Part shown: positions 19,024 to 27,632 of the stretch, piece after piece
Layout: each line of letters starts with the position of its first letter
Position numbering within the stretch: the stretch's first letter is position 1
Source: CAZGAH01 sp964523295
GTDB taxonomy: Bacteria > Desulfobacterota > Desulfovibrionia > Desulfovibrionales > Desulfovibrionaceae
NCBI GenBank assembly: GCA_964523295.1
Contig: CAZGAH010000020.1
Location: forward strand, 1-55,844
Direction: 5' to 3'
DNA: 55,844 bases
Notes under the pieces: generated by a model
The model's input: only the letters and a program-made list of their open reading frames with translations
The model's database searches: none
Told to the model about the DNA's origin: nothing
Position numbers and translations under genes: made by a program

Positions 19024-19540
19024 GTTCGCCGCCCGTGTCGAGCGAGCCCTCGAGCCGCAGCAGAAAGGACTTCATCCTCGGACCGGCGCCGGAAAAGCCT
19101 CCCAGCCGGCCGTCCGCCCCGCGCACCCGATGACAGGGCACGAGCAGGGGCCAGGGGTTGGTCGCCATGACCTGTCCTATGGCCCGGGCCGCGCCCTTGC
19201 AGCCGCAGAGCGTCGCCAGATCGCCGTAGCTGATCGTTTCGCCGGGTCCGATTTCCGTTCTCAACGTTTCCAGAATCATTGCAGCGAACGGCGACACCTG
19301 CGAAAAGTCGAGCCGGATCCAAGGCCACTCGGTACACCCTTCCTCCAGGTAGCGCGCGAGCGCTCCGTGCAGTGAGGCCGTTCTTGGGGAAAGGCCGGGC
19401 GAAGGAACCGTCTCGTGGTTCGAAGCGTCCGGACCGGCCCAGTCCAGAGCGACACTGGTCAGGGCGCTTCCTCGCCAGTTCAGGGTCAGACGCAAGGGCA
19501 GCGCGACGATATATTCCGACGTCGCATCGTATCGATTCAT
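18986..19540 (-). CDS. ogt: Methylated-DNA--protein-cysteine methyltransferase
   Basis: It repairs O6-alkylguanine by transferring the alkyl group to its own cysteine. It is about 184 residues from ATG 19540. The C-terminal catalytic domain contains the helix-turn-helix part (GETISYGDLATLCGCKGAAR), the asparagine hinge (VMATNPWPLLV) and the active site PCHRV with Cys near residue 136, followed by GGFSGAGPRMKSFLLRLEG. The start overlaps the end of the upstream radical-SAM gene (ATGA), so the two form an operon. Its last 38 bases overlap the 3' end of the convergent diguanylate cyclase gene. Confidence 0.93.
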   Translation of the reverse strand: MNRYDATSEYIVALPLRLTLNWRGSALTSVALDWAGPDASNHETVPSPGLSPRTASLHGALARYLEEGCTEWPWIRLDFSQVSPFAAMILETLRTEIGPGETISYGDLATLCGCKGAARAIGQVMATNPWPLLVPCHRVRGADGRLGGFSGAGPRMKSFLLRLEGSLDTGGELNTTRRRSTSPA

Positions 19541-20598
19541 GGTCCGTTTTCCTGCCAGATGGTTGTCCGGGAGGCCGTCTCCGTTTCCTCCCGCAAGGGT
19601 ACCAGGAGTTCCCCGGAGTCGCAACGGCGCATCGGCGCGGGGTTATCCAACGCGACCGGGCCGCGGGTCTGAGCGGAGGCGACGCCGGCAGGGTGCAGGC
19701 GGCAGCCCTGCCACAGGTCCTCCCGCTCAAGACAGGCGGCGATGTCCTGAAGCAGCGCGCGTTTGTCGGCTGCCCAGGTCGGGGCCAGCAATTCGCCAGG
19801 GGCCGGATCGGCGGTCAGTCGATGGATAACGATATCCGGCCGCAGTTCGGCAAGCGCCTCGATCAGCTCCTGCAGGTATCGCTCCCGTTCCAAAGGGACG
19901 TAGTCGCCGCGGCGCCAGAGTTCCTCCAGACTGCTTCCGGAGCAGACGTAGAGATTGTGAAATTTGATGCCGTGAATCGGCAGGGCATTGAGCGCGCGCA
20001 CCGTGGCGAGCAATCCTCCCGGCGCCTCGCCGGGCAGCCCGGCGACCACGTGGACGCAGAGCTTGAGGTCAAGGGGAGCGGCCAGGTCCACGGCGGCGCG
20101 GAAATCGGCGAAGGAGTGACCCCGGTTGATGCGACGCAGTACCCCGTCGTCGGCAGTTTGCAATCCGAGTTCGAGCCAGCGCTCGGCAACGGGTTGCCCG
20201 GCAAAGAGTCTGAGCTTTTCCCTGTCCACGCAGTCGGGCCGCGTGCCCAGGGCGATGCCGGCCAGATCCGGCAGCCCGGCCACTGTCTCGAGCACGCGGG
20301 CAATTTTTTCGGGCGGACCATAGGTATTGGAAAAAGATTGCAAGTATGCTATGAAGAGCCTTGCAGTACGTTTACGCAGGTATACGTTTCTCCAGAAATC
20401 CCATTGCCGGGCCAGGTCCAGCCCTTGGGCGCCAAGGCCAGTGCCGGAACCGCGCGGATTGCAGAACAGGCAGCCCGCACGGGAAAGGCTGCCGTCTCTG
20501 TTGGGGCAGTTGAAGCCGGCGTCGAGAGGAATTTTCTGAACCCTCTGGCCGAAACGCTGCCGGAGATAGAAGGACAGGGCGAAATATCGATGCATCAT
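19537..20598 (-). CDS. Radical SAM protein, TIGR01212/YhcC family
   Basis: This 353-residue radical S-adenosylmethionine enzyme begins with YLRQRFGQRVQKIPLDAGF, and its cluster cysteines are in the pattern CPNRDG...CLFC, the variant spacing typical of the YhcC/TIGR01212 family related to Elp3. Other motifs are ALGTRPDCVD, WLELGLQTADD, RGHSFADF, HVVAGLPGE and FHNLYVCSGS. The reaction is unknown, and tRNA- or thiol-related roles suggested for relatives are not shown here. Two start codons (20598, 20595) are adjacent, and the ribosome site is weak. Its stop overlaps the alkyltransferase start by 4 bases. Confidence 0.9.
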   Translation of the reverse strand: MMHRYFALSFYLRQRFGQRVQKIPLDAGFNCPNRDGSLSRAGCLFCNPRGSGTGLGAQGLDLARQWDFWRNVYLRKRTARLFIAYLQSFSNTYGPPEKIARVLETVAGLPDLAGIALGTRPDCVDREKLRLFAGQPVAERWLELGLQTADDGVLRRINRGHSFADFRAAVDLAAPLDLKLCVHVVAGLPGEAPGGLLATVRALNALPIHGIKFHNLYVCSGSSLEELWRRGDYVPLERERYLQELIEALAELRPDIVIHRLTADPAPGELLAPTWAADKRALLQDIAACLEREDLWQGCRLHPAGVASAQTRGPVALDNPAPMRRCDSGELLVPLREETETASRTTIWQENGP

Positions 20599-20796
20599 GG
20601 CGTACTGCCAACGATCCGGCTACTCTTCGCGTGTTGCCGATGTTTTGGGTCTGCTCGGGTGAACGACAGTTTGCCTGACCCGGACGGAAGGTTTTTCTGG
20701 CCTGCCCGGACCGTTTATGGTTTCTATTGACAAGCGACGCAGTTTGGTTGAACACCGCCAGCAGGATTTTGGATTCACTGAGGCATGTGAGGCAAT

Positions 20797-21837
20797 ATGT
20801 CAAGAATTTTAGACTTTTTTTTAGGGATGTTTTCCAACGACCTGGCCATCGACCTGGGCACCGCCAATACCTGTGTCTACGTCAAGGGGCAGGGCATTGT
20901 GCTGCGCGAGCCCTCGGTCGTCGCGGTGAAGCAGGACGCCCGGGGCGTGAATAAGGTCCTGGCGGTCGGTAACGAGGCCAAGCGCATGTTGGGGCGCACG
21001 CCAGGCAATATCGTGGCCATCCGCCCCATGAAGGACGGCGTCATTGCCGATTTCGAAATTACCGAAGCCATGCTTCGCCATTTCATATCCAAGGTACACA
21101 ACTCGCGTCGTCTGGTCCGCCCGCGGATCATCATCTGCGTTCCCACGGGCATCACCCAGGTGGAGAAGCGCGCGGTCAAGGAATCGGCGCAGAGTGCGGG
21201 CGCGCGTGAGGTCTATCTTATCGAAGAGCCCATGGCCGCGGCCATCGGAGCCAATCTCCCGATCCAGGAGCCGACCTCGAACATGGTCGTGGACATCGGC
21301 GGCGGTACGACGGAAGTGGCGGTCATCTCCCTGTCCGGCGTGGTCTATTCCAAGTCCGTGCGCGTGGGCGGCGATAAAATGGACGAAGCGATCATGACGC
21401 ACGTCAAGCGCACCTACAACATGCTTATCGGCGAGAGCACGGCGGAAGAGATCAAGGTCAAGATCGGTTCGGCCTTCCCCATGGGCAAGGAAGAGGAAAT
21501 GGAGGTCAAAGGGCGGGACCTGGTCACGGGCATCCCGCAGACCATCCCCATTACCTCGGCGGAAATACGCAAGGCCTTGTCCGAGCGGGTCGACGCCATA
21601 GTCCAGGCCGTGCGTATCGCCCTGGAGCAGACGCCGCCGGAACTGGCCGCGGATATTGTCGACCGCGGCATTGTGCTTACCGGGGGCGGCGCGCTGCTCA
21701 AAGGGCTGGACCAGCTGCTGCGCGAAGAAACCTCCCTGCCGATCACTGTGGTGGACGATCCGTTGTCCACGGTTGTGCTCGGGTCAGGCAAGGCATTGGA
21801 TTCGCTTGATATTCTCAAGGAGGTTACGATAGATTAA
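20797..21837 (+). CDS. mreB: Rod-shape-determining actin homologue MreB
   Basis: This 346-residue bacterial actin forms membrane-bound filaments that position elongation-phase peptidoglycan synthesis. The actin-ATPase motifs are all present: phosphate 1 (AIDLGTANTCVY), connect 1 (IEEPMAAAIGANLPI), phosphate 2 (VVDIGGGTTEVAVISL) and adenosine (GIVLTGGGALLKGLDQL). The N-terminal amphipathic stretch MSRILDFFLGMF fits membrane binding. It is the first gene of a six-gene shape cluster with mreC, mreD, mrdA, rodA and a bactofilin. The 198 bases upstream should contain the promoter; TTGACA occurs near 20728 without a clear -10. Confidence 0.97.
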   Translation: MSRILDFFLGMFSNDLAIDLGTANTCVYVKGQGIVLREPSVVAVKQDARGVNKVLAVGNEAKRMLGRTPGNIVAIRPMKDGVIADFEITEAMLRHFISKVHNSRRLVRPRIIICVPTGITQVEKRAVKESAQSAGAREVYLIEEPMAAAIGANLPIQEPTSNMVVDIGGGTTEVAVISLSGVVYSKSVRVGGDKMDEAIMTHVKRTYNMLIGESTAEEIKVKIGSAFPMGKEEEMEVKGRDLVTGIPQTIPITSAEIRKALSERVDAIVQAVRIALEQTPPELAADIVDRGIVLTGGGALLKGLDQLLREETSLPITVVDDPLSTVVLGSGKALDSLDILKEVTID

Positions 21838-22693
21838 CCCCATTCCCAAGCATTTTTCCCTGTTGTTACTCCTGGTCCTGTTTTTGTATCTCAGCCTCTA
21901 CACCTGGAATTTGCGTACCGGGTACCTGGACGAGCTGGCCTCGTATTCCGGCCTTGAAATCGTCGGCTGGACCTTGCTGCCAGGCAAGTGGCTCAAGTCC
22001 CGTGTCAGCGGTTTCCTGGTCGATTACGTCTATCTGTCCGGCGTGCAGCAGGAAAACGAGGAGTTGCACAAGCGCCTGGAGCGCATGGCCGCCACCCTGG
22101 CCCGCAGCAAGGAAGAGGCAGCCGAAGTCGGTCGTTTGCGCGCGCTGCTCGGCTTCGAGTCTCCGGAGCCGTGGCAGGTGACCGGGGCGAGGGTGCTGTC
22201 CTATCGCTTCGGAGCGCAGTCCGCGCTGGAGACCATTCTGGTGGACAAGGGCGAAAACAACGGCCTGGACGTGAACATGCCCGCGGTGACCAGCCAGTGC
22301 GTGGTCGGGCGCGTCTTCAAGACCGGGCTGGAATATTCGCTTGTCTTGCTGCTGACCGACCGCAACAGCCGGATGTCGGTCATGGGGCAGACCAGCCGGT
22401 CTTTTGGCGTGCTCCAGGGCCGGGGTATCGACCAGCCGCTCGAAGTAGGGTACATCCCGCTCAACTCGCGCATGCAGGAAGGCGAGATTCTGGTCACCTC
22501 GGGACTGGATGAAATTTTCCCCAAAGGCCTGCCCGTGGCCCGGGTAGAGGGTGTCGTGCGCCCGGAAGACTCGTTGTTCCTGCAGGTCAAGGCCTCGGTG
22601 CTGCAGGATTTCAAGAGTCTGGAGGAAATTCTGGTGCTGGTACGCGGCGAGGTCAAGACCGGCATCGGAGCCGCGCCGCTGGCATTGCCATGA
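21833..22693 (+). CDS. mreC: Rod-shape-determining protein MreC, probable ATT start
   Basis: This is a periplasmic scaffold of the elongasome, anchored by one N-terminal helix. The frame in good ATG/GTG terms begins only at TTG 21863, inside the membrane helix and about 40 bases from the nearest ribosome site. Starting at ATT 21833, 9 bases after AAGGAGG (21817-21823) and overlapping the mreB stop, gives an N terminus reading as NPIPKHFSLLLLLVLFL, which matches what MreC proteins look like. A coiled-coil follows (about residues 65-100, QQENEELHKRLERMAATL). The beta-rich MreC domain comes next, with SYRFGAQSALETILVDKG, DRNSRMSVMGQTSR and GEILVTSGLDEIFPKGLPV. No ATG is available in frame upstream because a TAG stop sits at 21830. 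Confidence 0.88.
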   Translation: MNPIPKHFSLLLLLVLFLYLSLYTWNLRTGYLDELASYSGLEIVGWTLLPGKWLKSRVSGFLVDYVYLSGVQQENEELHKRLERMAATLARSKEEAAEVGRLRALLGFESPEPWQVTGARVLSYRFGAQSALETILVDKGENNGLDVNMPAVTSQCVVGRVFKTGLEYSLVLLLTDRNSRMSVMGQTSRSFGVLQGRGIDQPLEVGYIPLNSRMQEGEILVTSGLDEIFPKGLPVARVEGVVRPEDSLFLQVKASVLQDFKSLEEILVLVRGEVKTGIGAAPLALP

Positions 22694-22756
22694 GCCGGGG
22701 CCAGCCAGGACGGAGTGGCAGCCGTACTGCAGGGCGATGAGACCGGAGCGCAGGGT

Positions 22757-23227
22757 ATGAATTTCAGGAACATGGTCTGGTGGCTGGGTTTCATCCTGGT
22801 GGCGATTTGGGCGCAAAGCCTGGTTCCGGGGGTCGATTTTCTCGTCGTGGGGCTGGTGCTCAGCCTGCAGGAAGGGCGCCTGAAGCAGACCTGCTGGCTG
22901 GGTGCGTGCGTGCTGTTGATCCAGGAAGGCACCAGCACGCTGTCTTTCGGGACCAGCCTGCTCCTGGACGGCATCGCCGTCGTAGCCTTCATTTTCGGGC
23001 GCTGGCTGTTCCAGTCGCGCAACGTTCTGTTTCTTTCGCTGCTTGGCGGGGTGCTCGGCCTGAGTCATTATCTCATAGTGCCGATGATGGCCTATCTCGA
23101 GGATTACAGCGTCCCGAGGGAATCCCTGCTGCTGGAAAGCGTGATCCAGGCCGCGATCTTCCCTCCGGTCTGGTTGCTGGCCCACACCCTGCGTTCGCTG
23201 AGGAAGCCTGATGTCGTACCTGTATGA
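22757..23227 (+). CDS. mreD: Rod-shape-determining protein MreD
   Basis: A 156-residue polytopic membrane protein of the elongasome. It is strongly hydrophobic with about five helices (WLGFILVAIWAQSLV, FLVVGLVLSLQEG, GIAVVAFIFGRWLF, LFLSLLGGVLGL, AAIFPPVWLLAHTL). Assignment rests on size, hydrophobic pattern and position between mreC and mrdA; MreD is poorly conserved in sequence. The start is ATG 22757. The C-terminal end overlaps the mrdA start by 17 bases. Confidence 0.85.
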   Translation: MNFRNMVWWLGFILVAIWAQSLVPGVDFLVVGLVLSLQEGRLKQTCWLGACVLLIQEGTSTLSFGTSLLLDGIAVVAFIFGRWLFQSRNVLFLSLLGGVLGLSHYLIVPMMAYLEDYSVPRESLLLESVIQAAIFPPVWLLAHTLRSLRKPDVVPV

Positions 23228-24980
23228 GCAGGAAACACAGCAGGCGCCCCGCTCGGGGCTGTTGCTGCTGCAGTGCCTGGTGCTGGGGACCTTCTTCGTC
23301 TTTGCTCTGCGCTTCTGGTATCTGCAGATACACCGGAGCGAGGAATTCGCCGAGCAGGCGCGGGAAAACCAGCTCCGGGAAGAGCCCATCTATTCGACGC
23401 GCGGGCAGATCATGGACCGCAACGGCCGGGTGCTGGCCGTCAACGAGCCTGGATACGCGCTGACGCTGGTGCGCGAGGACTGCAAGGATCTGGACGCCAC
23501 GCTCGCTCAGGTCAGCGTCTGGACGGACATCGAGCTGGACAAGCTCAAAAAGAAGTTCGACAAGGGCAAGCGCAACGTCAAGCCGTTCCAGCGGCAGACG
23601 CTGGTCAGTGACATCTCCTTTGATCTTGTTTCCAAAATCGAAGCCAATACGGTATTCTGGCCAGGCCTGGAGATACAGGTCAAGCCGCGTCGGCTCTATC
23701 CGCAAGGGCCACTCGTTTCGCATCTGCTGGGCTATGTTGCGGAAGTGAGCGAAGAGGATTTGGCCCGCAATTCCGAACTCAGCTCTCAGGATATCGTCGG
23801 CAAGCAGGGGCTGGAGCTGCTCCTGGACAATCAGCTGCGCGGGCTCAAGGGGCGACGGCAGTTCGAGGTCGATGCCGCCGGCCGTCGTCTTTCCAGCGAA
23901 ACCTTGCGGCAGCCTGTCGCCGGCGAAGACGTGGTCATGAGTATCGACGTGGATTTGCAGGCGTTTATTTACAATCATCTCGAGGGCGAGGCTGGCGGAG
24001 TGGTCGTGCTCGATCCCTTTACCGGGCAGGTGCTGGCCCTGGTCACGCAACCCAGCTACGACAACAACGCCTTCACTGTCGGCCTGACCGGATCGCAATG
24101 GCAGGCCCTGCAGAATCACCCCCGGCATCCGCTGCAGAACCGGGTCATCCAGAGCGTCTATCCGCCGGGTTCGGTCTGGAAGCTGGTGGTCGCCGCGGCC
24201 GGACTCCAGGAGCGCTTCATCACGCCGGGTACCTCGGTTTTCTGCTCCGGGGCCTATACCCTGGGAACACGCGAGTTCCGCTGCTGGAAAAAGGACGGAC
24301 ACGGCTCGGTCAATCTGAAGGAGGCGCTCATCCATTCCTGCGACGTCTACTTCTATCAGCTGGGAGAGCGGCTCGGTGTCGATCGCATGAGCCGTTTCGC
24401 CCATGCCTGCGGTTTCGGCGAACCGACCGGCATCGACCTGCCGCACGAAAAAGGTGGTCTGGTGCCGACACGGGCCTGGAAGCGCAAACGGTTCAACGAT
24501 TCCTGGCACGGCGGGGAGAATCTGAACATGGCCATTGGACAAGGATATACGCTGGTGCAGCCCCTGCAGGTGGCGCGCTACGTGGCTGCGCTGCTCAACG
24601 GCGGCAAGCTCCTCAAGCCCAACCTGCTGGCCAATGCCCCGTCCACGGAGCAGGGAGACCTGCACCTCAACGAGGAGCACCGAAAACTGATTCTCCAGGC
24701 CATGGAAGATACCGTGCAGCGAGGCACGGCCACCAGCATCCGCCGGACCGACGTACACATCGGCGGCAAGACCGGAACCGCTCAGGTGGTGCGCATCGAT
24801 CAGGTCCGAAAGAAAGTCGAGGACATGCCCTACCGGACGCGCGACCATGCCTGGCTGGCCACCTGGGGTCAGCGCGACGACAAGGCCTACGTGGTGGTGG
24901 CGCTGAAAGAACATGGCGGACACGGCGGTTCGGCGGTCGGACCGTTGGTTCGCGACATTTACGACTACCTGTTTCGCTGA
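23211..24980 (+). CDS. mrdA: Penicillin-binding protein 2, elongasome transpeptidase
   Basis: This 589-residue class B transpeptidase cross-links peptidoglycan during side-wall growth. A single N-terminal anchor (about residues 18-38) is followed by the pedestal with TRGQIMDRNGRVLAVN. The transpeptidase domain has YPPGSVWK (Ser about 321, Lys about 324), SCD (about 376-378) and the GGKTGTAQV box (Lys about 520). The usual FK/TK after the serine is WK here, a minor change. It overlaps mreD by 17 bases and is followed after 73 bases by rodA, its glycosyltransferase partner. Confidence 0.96.
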   Translation: MSYLYEQETQQAPRSGLLLLQCLVLGTFFVFALRFWYLQIHRSEEFAEQARENQLREEPIYSTRGQIMDRNGRVLAVNEPGYALTLVREDCKDLDATLAQVSVWTDIELDKLKKKFDKGKRNVKPFQRQTLVSDISFDLVSKIEANTVFWPGLEIQVKPRRLYPQGPLVSHLLGYVAEVSEEDLARNSELSSQDIVGKQGLELLLDNQLRGLKGRRQFEVDAAGRRLSSETLRQPVAGEDVVMSIDVDLQAFIYNHLEGEAGGVVVLDPFTGQVLALVTQPSYDNNAFTVGLTGSQWQALQNHPRHPLQNRVIQSVYPPGSVWKLVVAAAGLQERFITPGTSVFCSGAYTLGTREFRCWKKDGHGSVNLKEALIHSCDVYFYQLGERLGVDRMSRFAHACGFGEPTGIDLPHEKGGLVPTRAWKRKRFNDSWHGGENLNMAIGQGYTLVQPLQVARYVAALLNGGKLLKPNLLANAPSTEQGDLHLNEEHRKLILQAMEDTVQRGTATSIRRTDVHIGGKTGTAQVVRIDQVRKKVEDMPYRTRDHAWLATWGQRDDKAYVVVALKEHGGHGGSAVGPLVRDIYDYLFR

Positions 24981-25053
24981 ACCATGTGCTGCGTCGCCAA
25001 CTCCTTTCCCTCGACCCGGTCCCTGGCCCCTGTGGGCCGGGCCTGAGAAGGCC

Positions 25054-26148
25054 ATGAGCTTTCCGCCGCTGGATAAACGACTCTGGGGCTATGTCAACTG
25101 GCCCCTGTTGGCGCTGACGCTGATCCTTTTCGGCGTCGGCCTGCTCAACCTCTATTCCGCCAGCGGCGTGCGCCTGGAAGGCGGACTTACGGTCAGCGCC
25201 TATTATCGAAAACAGCTGGTCTGGGGGAGCATCGGCCTGGCGGGCATGATCATTTTCGCCCTCGTGGACTATAAACATCTGAAGACCCTGGCCTGGCCGC
25301 TGTATCTGGTCACGCTGTGCCTGCTCATCGCGGTGCCGCTGTTCGGAAAAACGGTGCTCGGCGCCAGACGCTGGCTGGATTTCGGAGCCTTCAGCTTCCA
25401 GCCCAGCGAGGTGGCCAAGCTGAGCATTCTTTTTCTGGGGGCCAAGATTCTCTCCTCCAAGACGGGAAAGCTGGACTGGGGCGGGCTCATCGCCGCTTTG
25501 AGCCTGGTCCTGGCGCCCGCGGTGCTGATAAAATTGCAGCCTGATCTGGGTTCAGCCCTCAACCTGCTCTTGATTTTAGGAGGCATTGTCCTGTACAGAG
25601 GTCTGGCGGCAAGGGTGTTGCGGGTCCTGGCGGTGATCGTGCCGGCAGTGCTGCCCATGGGGTGGTTTCTGCTCAAGGATTACCAGAAGCAGCGGATACT
25701 GACCTTTCTCAATCCGGGTGACGATCCGCTGGGTGCAGGGTACCACATCATCCAGTCCCAGATTGCTATCGGATCCGGGGGGATGTGGGGCAAGGGGTTT
25801 CTGGCCGGAACACAAAGTCAGCTACGTTTTCTTCCTGAGAAGCACACCGATTTCGCCATCGCTGTGTTGGGGGAGGAGTGGGGCTTTGTAGGAACGGTCG
25901 CGCTGTTGACCTTGTTCTGCCTCTTTCTGACCAGCATTTATTTTACAGCCAGGGACGCCAAGGACCGGTTCGGCAGTTTCCTGGCAGCCGGAGTGTTTTT
26001 TTATTTCTTCTGGCAGATAGTCATCAACATGGGCATGGTGGTCGGACTCATGCCCGTTGTCGGTCTGCCGCTGCCCTTCATCAGTTATGGAGGCAGCAAC
26101 GCTATCGTCAATTTCTGTCTGGTCGGCCTGGTGCAAAATGTGTCCATG
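25054..26148 (+). CDS. rodA: SEDS peptidoglycan glycosyltransferase RodA (3' end in gap)
   Basis: A multi-spanning SEDS protein that polymerises lipid II glycan strands with PBP2. It starts at ATG 25054 and is open for 365 codons to the gap. Typical motifs are LLNLYSASG, ARRWLDFGAFSFQPSEVAKL, KLQPDLGSALNL, LNPGDDPLGAGYHIIQSQIA, GFLAGTQSQLRFLPEKHTDF, AVLGEEWGFVG and MPVVGLPLPFISYGGSN. It stops at VQNVSM, where RodA proteins normally need only a few more residues, so the gap hides just the last codons and stop. Confidence 0.95.
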
Positions 26149-26158
26149 NNNNNNNNNN
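26149..26158. other. Assembly gap (10 N) at the rodA end
   Basis: Placeholder gap covering the last residues and stop codon of rodA; the bactofilin ribosome site GGAGGAG follows directly. Confidence 0.95.
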
Positions 26159-26172
26159 GGGAGGAGCGGTTC

Positions 26173-26613
26173 ATGGCCAAAGACGAAATCAATGCTTTTC
26201 TGGGCGCCGGAACGAACTACCAGGGCAAGCTGCATTTTGAAGGCTCGGTACGCATAGACGGGACCTTTGTCGGAGAAATCCGTTCCGAGGGCACGCTCAT
26301 CGTGGGCAAGGACGCCCAGGTTCAGGGCGAGATACTGGTCGGACAGCTCATTCTCAGCGGCAACCTGCAAGGGGAAATACACGCCGGTCGGAAGGTGGTC
26401 CTGCACAAGACGGCGAACCTGGCCGGCAATATCAATACGCCGTTGCTGGTGATCGAAGAAGGCGCAATTCTCGAAGGTCTGGTCACCATGCCCAAGACCC
26501 AGGACGCAAAGGGCGGGAAGGGTGCGAAGACCGTAGACTTCCCGGTTGACCGGCAAAAGCCGGGGTCGGGGCAGGACCTGCCCGGGAGCGAAGCCTCCGT
26601 GGGCACTGCGTAG
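26173..26613 (+). CDS. Bactofilin-family cytoskeletal protein
   Basis: A 146-residue protein that is expected to polymerise into filaments without nucleotide. The central part (about residues 15-105) is a beta-helix of short repeats rich in Gly and aliphatic residues: LHFEGSVRIDGTFVGEI, TLIVGKDAQVQGEILVGQLI, GNLQGEIHAGRKVVLHKTAN, AGNINTPLLVIEEGAILEG. This is typical of bactofilins (DUF583). The C-terminal tail is low-complexity, with Gly, Lys and Pro. The start at ATG 26173 follows GGAGGAG. Its location after rodA suggests a role in shape or envelope organisation. Confidence 0.92.
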   Translation: MAKDEINAFLGAGTNYQGKLHFEGSVRIDGTFVGEIRSEGTLIVGKDAQVQGEILVGQLILSGNLQGEIHAGRKVVLHKTANLAGNINTPLLVIEEGAILEGLVTMPKTQDAKGGKGAKTVDFPVDRQKPGSGQDLPGSEASVGTA

Positions 26614-26831
26614 GACCGTGGGGAAGCTGGCGGAAAGGTGCTTTCCTGGTTATCAAGTGCTGCCGAAAGTCTGCCAATGATGATAACCACGCGGGGAAAC
26701 AGGATTTTATGGCTTTTTTTCTCGGCCGGGCGCAGCAGGCGGAGCAGAAAAAGCTTTGACAGGGAAAAATATATGGGCTATGGCCGCGGTGTTTTGATCG
26801 AAATTTCACAACCTCAGCGCGGAGACAGGGT
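26614..26831 (+). promoter_or_regulatory. Region upstream of the ATP synthase operon with candidate promoter
   Basis: These 218 bases hold no gene. TTGACA (26756-26761) and TATGGC (26779-26784) are 17 bases apart and form a plausible sigma70 promoter about 50 bases ahead of the b' start. A small GGAAAG/CTTTCC hairpin (26632-26646) lies after the bactofilin gene but lacks a T run. Confidence 0.4.
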
Positions 26832-27062
26832 ATGATCAATCTTGACGCAACGTTTTTCGTCCAACTGGCCAATTTCATCATCAGCCTCATCGTGTTGAAT
26901 TTCCTGTTGATCCGTCCGATACGGGGAATCATCAAAAAGCGGGCTGGTACCATGTCTAACCTGATCTCCGAGGCGGAGAAGTTCGCTGCTGCCGCCGATT
27001 CCAAGCTCAAGAACTACGAAGCCGCCCTGGTCGAGGCGCGCAAGGTCAAGGAGGGTAGTGGG
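26832..27062 (+). CDS. atpF: ATP synthase Fo subunit b', truncated and running in frame into subunit b
   Basis: This N-terminal piece of a b'-type peripheral stalk subunit begins MINLDATFFVQLANFIISL, with a membrane helix at about residues 8-28. The stalk start follows (RPIRGIIKKRAGTMSNLISEAEKFAAAA) and reaches about residue 72 (VEARK). A b' subunit should run to about 135-145 residues and end in a stop codon. Instead, the frame passes without a stop through the b gene's own ribosome site (translated as VKEGSG) into the b coding sequence, giving one 266-codon frame (26832-27632). Either an in-frame deletion has removed the b' C-terminal half, or the assembly has collapsed here. The consequence would be a b'-b fusion, a short b' fragment never released, or both fusion and separately initiated b. 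The symbol is shared with b by convention. Confidence 0.8.
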
Positions 27063-27632
27063 TTGAAACGGCTGAAACCAATTGCAGGCGCGTTGTTCAT
27101 CGTGCTGGCGACCGTGGGCATCGCCCTGGCATCGGGGGGCGAGGGCGAGCACGCCAACGACTGGGGGAATTTCGCCTTCCGGGTCGTGAACTTCATCATC
27201 TTCATCGGCATCATCTATTTTGCCGCCGGCAAAAAGATCGGCGCCTTCTTCAGCTCGCGTCGCTACAACATCGAGAGCGAACTGAAGGATCTCGGCGTAC
27301 GTAAGGAAGCCGCTGAGAGAAGCCTCAAGGAAGTCGAGTCCAAGATCTCGAACCTGGAGCAGGAACGTCAGCGGATTCTGGCGGATTATCAGGCGCAGGG
27401 AGAGGCCCTCAAGGCCTCGATCATCGACAAGGCCAAGGTGCAGGCCGAGCAGATCAAGGCCCAGGCCCAGAACACCGCCGCGCAGGAAGTGAAGTACGCG
27501 GTGGAACAGATTCGTTCTGAGATGTCGGATCTGGTTATCGCAGCCGCCCAGAAGCTTCTGGAATCGAAGTTGAGCAAGGAAGAGCATGAAAAACTGATCG
27601 ACAAATATCTAACAAAGGTGGTGCTGAATTGA
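27063..27632 (+). CDS. atpF: ATP synthase Fo subunit b
   Basis: The peripheral stalk subunit linking Fo to F1. TTG 27063 lies 8 bases after a perfect AAGGAGG (27048-27054), giving a 189-residue protein. An N-terminal hydrophobic stretch (IAGALFIVLATVGIALA, likely a signal or first helix) precedes GGEGEHANDW and the membrane helix FRVVNFIIFIGIIYFAA. A long charged coiled-coil (about residues 65-180) follows. The predicted N-terminal extension before the second helix is typical of deltaproteobacterial b subunits. The same frame is continuous with the truncated b' gene upstream. The stop overlaps the delta gene start. Confidence 0.9.
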   Translation: MKRLKPIAGALFIVLATVGIALASGGEGEHANDWGNFAFRVVNFIIFIGIIYFAAGKKIGAFFSSRRYNIESELKDLGVRKEAAERSLKEVESKISNLEQERQRILADYQAQGEALKASIIDKAKVQAEQIKAQAQNTAAQEVKYAVEQIRSEMSDLVIAAAQKLLESKLSKEEHEKLIDKYLTKVVLN

